Made by a program: the position numbers and the translations under genes. Source: Sergeia podlipaevii (taxonomy: Eukaryota; Euglenozoa; Kinetoplastea; Trypanosomatida; Trypanosomatidae). From it: a stretch of 29,564 nucleotides of DNA. The stretch covers positions 1 to 29,564 of the forward strand of contig JASANZ010001984.1 of the NCBI GenBank assembly GCA_030849805.1, in the 5' to 3' direction. Shown in pieces: positions 1-8,800 of the stretch; the stretch's first letter is position 1, and the number at the start of each line of letters is the position of its first letter. The notes under the pieces were generated by a model. That model searched no databases. It was given only the letters and a program-made list of their open reading frames with translations, and was not told where the DNA came from.

Positions 1-29
1 ACAACCCCGGTGTCGGCGACATATTCCAT
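1..29 (-). CDS. possible 5' end of next gene, cut by the window edge
   Basis: On the minus strand an ATG at 29-27 opens a frame that reads M-E-Y-V-A-D-T-G-V to the window edge; a second ATG in another frame lies at 22-20. Just upstream (plus 30-65) is a long pyrimidine tract on the minus strand, and an AG preceded by a T-rich stretch lies at 94-93, which fits the leader of a trans-spliced gene. Composition becomes GC-rich exactly here, as at the other gene starts. Only nine codons are visible, so the product cannot be named. The leader from 92 also holds a short upstream frame whose TAA overlaps the ATG at 29, which is either regulatory or a reason to doubt this start. Confidence 0.3.
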
Positions 30-92
30 TAAGAGAGAAAAGAAAAGAAAGTTAAAGAAAAAGAACAACACATAAACGCACACACCACACGG

Positions 93-94
93 CT
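93..94 (-). promoter_or_regulatory. candidate trans-splice acceptor AG for the gene at the left edge
   Basis: The minus strand reads a GT-repeat and then a TATTTCTTT tract ending in AG at 94-93. This is the only clear acceptor-like site between the end of the 297-residue gene (stop 277-275) and the possible start at 29. Evidence is positional only. Confidence 0.25.
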
Positions 95-274
95 AAAGAA
101 ATACACACACACTCTCTCTCTCTCACGCAAAATGGAGGGAGCATCCTTCTCTTGCTTCCTCGTTAAGAACTTTTTTTTTCCTTCCCACGCTCGTGCTGGT
201 TGTACTTCTTTTTCCCATTTCTTTGTTTCCTTCTTCTCTCTCTTTCCCTAAAGCAACACATACGGATTGTTTTA

Positions 275-1168
275 TTAGATTTTGTGTATATGAACGGTTG
301 ACGCTGCTGCGTCTCCAGAGTTGCCAGCGGTTGCCTCCGCGACGCCAGCAGTACTGCTACTATTATGACTAGTTGTGATGTCCCCCCCAGAAGTCGACAT
401 GGCAGAACCTCTGCGGGCTTTCTTGACCTTCTTCTTTGCTTTTGCCGAGGTCTTCAGCCGCTTCCCAGAGGACTTTACAGGCGTGGACGACGCGACGATC
501 ACCGTTGGTGAAGTGGCGGAGAGCCCTGTTGCTGGGGAAACAGACACTGGCGTGACCTCTAACGTTTGCACAGTCGACGTGTCGGTCTTCAGCTTCTTGC
601 TCGCCATGTCACTGCTGCTCACATTGCAGCTGCTACTACTATTATTATTACTGCTGGTACTAACGCGGCCATCGCTACTAGCAAGTCGCTTTGCCTTGGA
701 GGAGCCGAGCCCCGTCACTGACACATCCACGACCGACCCCGCCTCAAAGAGCTTCCTCGCCGTCTTGACGACTTCCTGCTGTGTCGCTGCCATTTCAATA
801 TCGCTGATGAGATGGCTGTCGTTGCCCCTCTTCTGCTGCTGCTGCTTTGTGCCAGCCTTACGAAGTCGCAGAATGGGGACCTCAATGTCTTTCAAAATAT
901 CGCGTCGGTTTAGCCGCAGCGAGCGGGTGGAGATGTCCTCCGGGCTCATCTCCACCACGGCAGCGAGAGTGCGGTCAAGGAAAGTCCACGCGTGCGGAAA
1001 CGAGTCATAAGAGAAAGCACCGGAGCGCTCTTCCCATGGCATCAGCACGCGTGTAGCGATCTTGACGTCGGTATTGCTGGCCCCAGCGCCTCCACCGCGG
1101 CGTGAGCCGCCTAGAAGGGCTGTGTTCTTGCGCGTTGAAGCGCTTAAAAGACGTGTGATCCGATGCAT
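275..1168 (-). CDS. hypothetical protein, possible mitochondrial protein, 297 aa
   Basis: Function not recognised. The frame can be extended to 1204 only with a TTG codon and a Cys/Val run made by a CA microsatellite, so the ATG at 1168-1166 is taken as the start; it is also the first ATG after the acceptor-like AG at 1208-1207. The N-terminus (M-H-R-I-T-R-L-L-S-A-S-T-R-K) is basic, free of acidic residues and rich in Ser/Leu/Arg, as in a mitochondrial presequence. Residues of about 35-100 look ordered (motifs MPWEERSGAF, SFPHAWTFLDRTL and DILKDIEVPILRLRKAG). A disordered Ser/Thr/Ala-rich tail follows, with a strongly basic patch (KAKKKVKKARRGS) near residue 255. The ordered part plus presequence would suit a small matrix or mitoribosome-associated protein, while the Lys patch could instead be nucleic-acid binding or a nuclear signal. 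It is the last complete gene of the array. Stop TAA at 277-275. Confidence 0.8.
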   Translation of the reverse strand: MHRITRLLSASTRKNTALLGGSRRGGGAGASNTDVKIATRVLMPWEERSGAFSYDSFPHAWTFLDRTLAAVVEMSPEDISTRSLRLNRRDILKDIEVPILRLRKAGTKQQQQKRGNDSHLISDIEMAATQQEVVKTARKLFEAGSVVDVSVTGLGSSKAKRLASSDGRVSTSSNNNSSSSCNVSSSDMASKKLKTDTSTVQTLEVTPVSVSPATGLSATSPTVIVASSTPVKSSGKRLKTSAKAKKKVKKARRGSAMSTSGGDITTSHNSSSTAGVAEATAGNSGDAAASTVHIHKI

Positions 1169-1206
1169 TTCTTTTTGGCACACACACACACACACGAAAA
1201 GCAATA

Positions 1207-1208
1207 CT
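1207..1208 (-). promoter_or_regulatory. candidate trans-splice acceptor for the 297-aa gene
   Basis: The minus strand reads CATTTTTCTATCAG, ending in AG at 1208-1207, about 38 nt before the ATG at 1168. No ATG lies between. The tract is short compared with the other genes, and an alternative AG lies a little further upstream. Confidence 0.3.
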
Positions 1209-2241
1209 GATAGAAAAATGAATATATATATATGCGACCTGATGATTTAATGATTTTCTTTTTCTAAAAAGGTATATCTAGTTGCCCAGTCGACAAGAAA
1301 CAAAGAAAAAAAACCCCGACAGTAGGTGAATGCTAAAGTGATGAAAAAAAAAAGATATATATATATATATTTACGGATGTATTTCCACTTTGCCCCTCTT
1401 TTTTGTTTACAACAACACTTCTTCCTTTCTATGCCCTCGAAAAGAAAAAAAACACACGCACGTATCTTTTTTTTTTCTTCTTCTAAATTTTGTGGGGCAC
1501 GCGTAATCAAAATAAAGCTGGGTGAGAAGCAAGAAAAGTTACTAAATATATATATTTATTTAGCCACTCAGTAGCAAGCTTTCTATCATGAAAGAATAAG
1601 CAAAATGATGAAAAGAAAGAGGAAAAGAAGATTTTTTTTAAAAAATAAAAAATACGTTAACTCCTAGTATATCAAGTAGGAGAAGCACATAACTTCCTTT
1701 CAACATAATACGCTCTAATGCAACAATGTGTGTCTATCACTGACACGGCGTCGTGCGTATAAACTTTTTTTTTTCCAAATGTTACCGCTGCGTTAGGCAA
1801 AAAAGATAAACACTAACTAACACAGATACACGCACACACATACTCGTGCATAACCATATGCACTGACCACCGTATCACATCTATCACCACGCGCATATAT
1901 AAAAATGAGGCAAAGAAAATGGCATTCACAATGTCATGGAAATAAATCAAAAAAAAAAGAGAAGATGCACATCCAAACAAGAATAATAAATATCCAAGCG
2001 AGCAAGAGACCATTTAAGAAAGCCAATATAGCTCATCTCTTCTTTTCTACTATATTTTATTTTTGTTATGCAGCTCAGATATGAAACACAGCAGCAACCA
2101 TAGACAACCTCCTCTTGCAACCAAAACATCATAGACAAAAGTTGTAGTCAAAAAAAAAAAGAAGAAGAAAATAAATAAAATAGATAAATAAAATAACAAG
2201 GAAGTAATGAGTAAATACAGAAAAAGGGGGATGGGAAAGGG

Positions 2242-2242
2242 N
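2242..2242. other. ambiguous base (n)
   Basis: Single uncalled base directly after a G-rich run (GGGGGATGGGAAAGGG) in non-coding sequence. It points to a sequencing or assembly uncertainty next to the G-run and affects no gene. Confidence 0.95.
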
Positions 2243-2696
2243 ACAGAAGAAAGATGAGTGGATGTATAAATCATAGTAACAATAAGGCAGAGGGTCCTTT
2301 GCAACCGAAATACAAAAAATAAATAAGAAAATAGCAACGATATAGCTACAAGAACAAACAAACAAGAAAAAAAAACGGGAGAAAAAACCCGATGCTAATC
2401 AGATGCAAGTAGATCAAAGTTAGCACAACGGAGGAGAGAGAGAAAACAAAAAAAATAAATAAAAATCTTTTATATATATCAAAGACTTTCACTATCGGTC
2501 TGCTTTTCAGAATGTAGAAAGCGCATGTCCCCCCGTCTCCCCTCCCCCCGTTCACTTTTCAGCAGTTGTACACAATGAATGTCCGTTTCTTCCTTCTCGT
2601 ATATATATATCTATATATATATGTATCTATATTTACTTACTTCCACCCTTCAAAGGCAACAGCAACAACAACAAATGTTCACCTTTTCTTCTTCTT

Positions 2697-2714
2697 CTCT
2701 CTCTCTCTCTCTCT
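2697..2714. repeat. (CT)9 microsatellite
   Basis: Nine uninterrupted CT units in the 3' UTR of the 2334-aa gene. On the transcript strand this is (AG)9. Confidence 0.9.
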
Positions 2715-2857
2715 GCCATTTTTCTGTTCTTCTCAGTAAAACAGTGCTGCCTCCTTCCCTCTCTCTTCTTTCCTTTACGAATAAACAAATAAGCAGATAC
2801 ATCATACATTCACTTGCCTATTATATATTATTACTATTAATATTATTTTTTTTCCTT

Positions 2858-5800
2858 TTACTCCACACAGTCGAGATCCTCACACACTTCGAGATCAAGT
2901 CGCAGTCCCATCAGCTCTAACGTCAGCGTCTCCGCCAGTTGCACCAGAAACTTCTTGGGAAATAGCAGCAGCAGTTCGTCCCCATCAAATCCGCTCACGC
3001 GACTCACAGGCGAAGAAGCACCGCTTTGCTTCGCTTGATCTTTGGCCCACCGCACAAGGGCCAATACAAGACTGCGCTCGCGCTTCTGTAGATACTTCTC
3101 AGACTTGTAGTTGCTCTTCGTCAGGGCAGCTGCGGGTACCCTAGCGAGTCGTGCATGTGGTCTCTGCCGCTCCTGTGCGTGCTCGTACGCGGCGGCTTCT
3201 TGCTCTAACGGCGTGGCACCACGAAGCGACCCTGCCGCACCAGCAGAAGTTGTAGCGGTTGCTGATGTTGTTGCTGCATACATCACATTATGCTGACCCT
3301 GCCTAGTGGCTGCAAAGGCGCTCGGGGTTGTCGCATTGCTTGGAGCACCCCCACTACCGCTCAACGCCTCGCTGTTGCTATTGTTGTTGCCTTGCCATGG
3401 GCTACCGGGGCCTCCTCCACCAATACCACCACTTGCCGCCTTGAAGGATGTGCCGTTAAGTGTGCCTTGCAGGGACACAGTGTCATAGGTGGGGCTAATG
3501 CTCGCAAGTGTGGGAGACATCGACATCTGTGTAGCGAGGGGTCTGTGGAGGCCACCGACGCCGCCACTGCTAGTGACAAAGGGCTCTTCACCAAATGCGG
3601 AGCTGATGATGGCGGGCTCAAACCCCAGAGAGGCCTGTGGTGACGCACGGTTCAGCACGCTGGTCGAGTCGTCCACCCCAGCCCATGGGTTATGCCCGCT
3701 CAGCCAGTAACCCATGCGCTCCAGCAGATTCATGAGCTCACAGCGTTGAATGACTTCTTGCTTGTACCCGGAAAGTCGTGACGTTTCTAATGTTGGAACC
3801 GTCTGCTGCACCTCCGGCAGCGCTGCCCACGCCTTAGCGGCGTCCGCCATGGTGTCGGTGAGGGCATACTCATGAAAAACAGACTTGAGCAGAAAGTACA
3901 CGCCAGCGCCAACGAGAAACGATGGCACATCATCCAGCGAGTTGGCTGTGGGAAAGCATTGATAGAGAAACTCCTCTACAAAGTCGTACGTTTCGCGGCA
4001 GTGACGGTCAAAGTCGGGATCGTTGGCGTCCATTGACTTCTTTGGATTCCAAATTTGGCCGACAAAGCTGAGATCTTTGCTGGCCTCTCGTAGCCATTCT
4101 CGCTCAGAGTGCACGCAGTAGCACGCCAAGATCATACGGTTGCGCTGCTCCACGCGATCCAGTCGCGAGGTCTTCTCTTCTGGTGTCCGCAGCTGGCATT
4201 GCTTGTAGTCATCATGCGGAGTGTGGCTGAAAATGAGTTGCCAGGCGTAAATCGCGGCGGCGGTAAAGATGCGTCGAGAGAGAGCGTTGGCGATGCCCCA
4301 GCGCTCGAAGGGCCGTGCGAAGTCCTTCACAACGGGCATCTCGTGCCGCAGCTCGTACACATCCACGTAGCTGTCGTAGCGAATAGAAAGGGGGATTGGA
4401 AGGGAGAAGGCATGATGAAGTCTGCCCGAGTGGACACCAGCACCGCCAGTGGGGCTTACTGCTGCTGAACTTTTTTGTGTCTTCGCGGGCATAGACGTGC
4501 GCGGCGACTTGGCTGTCCGTTTGGCGCGCTTGGGAGATTCCTCACCGACTACTCCAGAAGAGCCCTCCGTAACTCCAGCAGCAGTAGAGAAGGACAACGT
4601 GGCTGAGTAGGACAGTAAAGGGCGGGCGGCGGAGAAGGGAACGGTGTAGATGCCCTTCTTCGCCAGCGCTTCCCGTGCTTTGAGGGCGGCTGGGGAAAGA
4701 GTAGATTCAGTGCGGCCTTGCGCAGTGGACCCTGCCGGTTCCGCCGGAGCAGGTCTCTCTGGTGAGATGGACTGAGGAACCTCACGCGTGCCTGATGAGG
4801 GCTTTGACTTTGCGTAGCCCATAGGCGGCCGTGTTGGGTACCGATCGGTGACCACACGTACCGTGTAGAGCAATGCCTGTGGAGCGCGCAAGAGACGATG
4901 CAGCAGAGCCACCTCGAAGCTATCAGAGTCTCGGTTGTAGCTCCCGATGGCTTTCGTAGAAATACCATTCGCCAACAGTGGAAGTGGGCTCACAGCGGGC
5001 GGTGCCGGAGCGTGCTGGTGTTGCTGCCGGGACACGCCCTCTGCTTTTGTCGCCTCCTTCCCAACTGCAAAGGCATCCAGACTGCCGTCGAAGCTGACAT
5101 CCGGCGCAGTAGCGGCGGTCTGTGTGGTGCTGCTGGTGTTAGCGCTCTGGTTCATCATCGCCTTCCGCTGCTCTTTGCGTAGCTGGAACTTCTCGCGCGC
5201 GGTGAGGGCACGATGGCTGTGCAGCGGCGAAGCGCCATCGCTCTCACTCGTATTGTTGCTGCCGCCAGCTCTCCCAGACGCTATCAATCTCTTCTCCTTC
5301 TCTGCCTGAGTACTACTCGCGCGCGCGAGCGCTGCTGCTGCCTCCAGTTTCCGTTTCCCTTCCGCCTCTAGTGCAACTGCCTTACGAGTGCGACGGCGCT
5401 GCACCCACGACAACAGCGCACGACGTACGCGGGCCTCCAGCACACTGCGCTGCTGAAGTTCTGCCACTCTCTCTTGCTCATCCATACGCGCAGTACGCAG
5501 CAGTAGCGCCGACATCTTCGCACGTCGACACTGCCGCCAGTGGCGCGCCATCACCGCCGCCGCCTCCTTCACGTGAAAGTGACTTGGGGACACAACGGTT
5601 CCACTTGGCTCCATCGTCGCCGCGGACGCCGATGTCGGTGGAAATATGCAGCTTGCTGCGGTGAGTGCGGCTTCACTCTGTGTCAGAGGGTCAGAGGAAG
5701 GCGTCCTGTGACTGAGCCCTTCCGCTGCCCTTACTTCGTTGCGAAAGGACTCTGCGTCTTGCTGCTCATCATGCTCGTGCTCTTTGTCTCCGCTGTCTGC

Positions 5801-8800
5801 GTCATCGTCGTCCTTGTCACCTGTGCCGCTGCTGTGGCTGCGCGAGGTGGCGCGTGTGAGGTTCAATGCCAGTCGCGCCTCTGTCGCCGCTCCGCATGCT
5901 TTGCGTATGACACTATCATCGTCGGTGACGCGTCCGCTACCGCTTTGTTGTTTGACTGGCTTTTGGGTGTCTCCCACGCTAAGCTGATCGGGTGTACCGC
6001 CTTGAGAAAGAATTGTCTCTACCATCTCCGGAGCTGCCGCCACACCCTTCTCCTCAGTGATGCCGTTATTGCCCTTTTCGCTAGCGTATGCGCGATGGAG
6101 TTCATCTGTAAATGTTCCAGGCACCACAGTTAGCCCGTACGGAAGCGGTGGAGATGACTGCTGTGCACTGACTGCTATAAACCCATGGCCGCTGCTGTTG
6201 TCATCGTTTGTAGAGGTAGATGTCACCTGACCCGCCAGCGCAGCCAGCTTGCTGACCGGGGCACCGAAGGAGGAGGAGGAGGAAGGACGCGGAGAGTTGT
6301 CAAGAGGGCCACCATCGCCGCTTGTTACGCTCATCGGTGGGATGGCAGCATTGGGACCGCGCGCAATCGGGGGCCTGCCTGCGCCTGTATAAACAGTCCC
6401 AGCTGCGGCTGCGGATGTGGACGATGACACGAGGGCACCACTTTGACTTCCAGCATACTGTTCGCCACTATCTCCAGTCAGTATGGCGCTGATTGCGTTC
6501 CACACCCCCAGAGCCTCCTCCACCTGCCTAGCAGTGATGAGCTCCGCCGCGCTTTGACATGGCAACGCGGAATGACCAAGTGTGGAGACAAGGGTGTCGC
6601 GACTGGGTACGCTAGAGCGAAGCGTAACGCTGGTAGCAACTCCTGGTGATTGCAAACTCGCTGCACCCCGAGCGTTGACACCTGTAGAGCTGGACCGCTT
6701 CAACTTCTTGCCCGGTCCAGCGCTCTGAGAGCGACTAGGCTCATTAGTGGTGCTACCGCGTGCTGCTGCTGCGCCTGGTGACGCAAGGCTCGCAGCGAGA
6801 CCAACGCTGCTGGAAGCCGACTTCTGCTGTGATGACTTCTTTATTCCCTTCGAAGAGCATACCGTGTTGTTCAAAGCTGAGCTGCTGCCTTGACTATCAA
6901 CACTCAACCGCTTACTCCGTGCTGTAGTGCTTTCCGCTGTCGCGCCGCTACTGAGTACAATCACTGAGACAGTACTACCCTGTTGTTGCTGCTGCTGTCC
7001 GGTAGCGTCGTCTCTGTGTGATGGAAGTGAGCTAGAAGGGAGGGCCTCCACAATTTGTGATCCCGCTGCCACCACCCCACTAGCAGCAGCTGCAGCTGCA
7101 GGCGCCGTCGTCGTCGTCGTTGCCGCCAAATTAAACCCTGCGAGTACAAAGTGCGGCTGTATGGACTTGCGCTTCACCACCGCTGTCGCCGCCGTCACCG
7201 CGCGCTGCGAGCCCTCGTTGCTAGAAGCAGCGGTGGAAGACTTTTGCTTCAAGCCTTTCGTTCGGGGGGTCAATGTCGTGCTGTTCTTGCCTGTCTGACG
7301 TGGCGTACGGCCACCAGCGCTCTGACGCGGGGTTGTGACTTGTGACTTCCGGCGACTGGCCACGCTGATTTTCTCCGTAGCGTTGGAGACGCTGTCGTCC
7401 ATTTTTTCAGTGCGAGCGGAGCTGAGCGCGGTCATGGGTGCCTCTACTGAAAGAAAGAGGGGAGTGCTCAAGATCGCGGCGTCTTCCACGTGCAGAAAGC
7501 CATCTCGCTGCTGCATCAGAGCCTGAACGGTCTCGCACAAGCCGGTGAGCTGCACCACGATCTCCTTTTCCTGACTGGAGACAAAGTTCACGAAGCCGCG
7601 CGGGACATGAGCCCTGGCACCCGCAGACGATCCGGCGTCAGTCGCTAAAGGCGAGTTGAGCAAGCCGATGCCGCCACCACTTCCTCCCGACGGCGGCACA
7701 CGTGGCAAGGGGCTCACGAACGCTTCATAGCCACCGCTCTGTCTACTACCCCCGCTAGGCGTCTGCTTGGGTGTTCCTTCTTCCATGGATGACGCCGTAG
7801 CAGCTCCACGAGGGGTCGCGGTGCCTGTAGCCCCACCACCACTAACAACATTGCTGCTGCTGCTGCCCGAGAATGTCCCAAGGGGCTTGTGGGCTGCCTT
7901 TGCACACTCCCCCATCTTCAATAAAAGGCGCGTGACGGACTGCTGAATGCCACGCAGAGACTCTGTTAACTCCTCAGCTTTCCCCTGCAGGTTCGTGACG
8001 GTGGCTGCTTGCCGACTGCTGCTGTTCAGGGGGCTCGGGTAGGCAGCGGTGGTTGCTGCTGCACCCGCGCCACGGACAATATGACCCGTGCTTCCCGTGC
8101 TGCTGGTGGTGCTTGCCTTCCGCGTTATGGTGCCAGTTGCTACTCCAGCCGCAGGAGCAGCCGCAGTTGTGCCGCTGTGATCCTGTGGAAGATGTTTCGT
8201 TGGCAACGTGTCGAGCTCTGAGCACACGGCGGCAAACTTATCCAATGAGCTTTGCACATCATCTCGTCGCTGTCGAAGCACCTCCATCATGGAGCGGAAG
8301 GGATGCAAGTACTGAGTGCAGAAGGCAGACATCTTATCGAGGCACACATCTGCGGTAGAGCGCTGCTGCTGCTGTGCCTTCGTGCGCGTCGCTGCAAGAG
8401 TGCCCTGCGGAGAGGAGGACAAGGGAGTCAATGTTGGTGCCTTCGCGGTTCCAGCCCCAGCTCTCCCCGTACGTGGTGACTTACCTCCTGTAGAAGCATG
8501 CCCAGTGCCGGGTGACTTGGCACATGATTTGGGTCTCTTGATCACCGCAGTAGATGAACTCGTTGCCGTTGACGCGCCGGCAGCGGCTGCGGTGCCCTCC
8601 TCGCTGGTTAGTAGCAGCGGTGACGCGACATTGACGGTGTTGTTTAGTTCCATGTTGCTATCTGCGGAGTCACCAGCAGTCGCAGCGGTGATGAGGGTGC
8701 TCACCCAGTGATGATTTGGTTCCACCTGCAGCTCCTCACAGAGCGCCAGATAAGACCTCAGCGCCTCTTCTTTTGCAACCCCTTTGAAACTAGAAGACGT

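Larger units (their letters stand above)
1209..2857. other. AT-rich spacer, mostly 3' UTR of the 2334-aa gene
   Basis: No gene is supported here on either strand. The stretch holds poly-A/poly-T runs, TA repeats (for example around 1360 and 2605-2625), a (CT)9 run at 2697-2714, a C-rich block at 2529-2549, a small inverted repeat at 1661-1682 and one ambiguous base at 2242. The open frames in it encode simple-sequence peptides (Phe/Tyr/Ile-rich) and start from repeats. Confidence 0.7.

Noticed and set aside
375..1010. 211-codon plus-strand frame (Leu/Phe/Ser-rich)
   Set aside because: It is the complement of the Ser/Lys/Glu-rich 297-aa gene; its leucine runs mirror CAG/CAA/AGC codons. All other evidence points to minus-strand transcription.
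2579..2920. 113-codon plus-strand frame across the stop of the 2334-aa gene
   Set aside because: Made of TA, CT and CAA repeats; it ends in sequence complementary to the real gene.
5540..6133. 197-codon plus-strand frame and the many similar frames across 3100-9700
   Set aside because: These are shadows inside the 2334-aa gene, with no independent start context or protein character.
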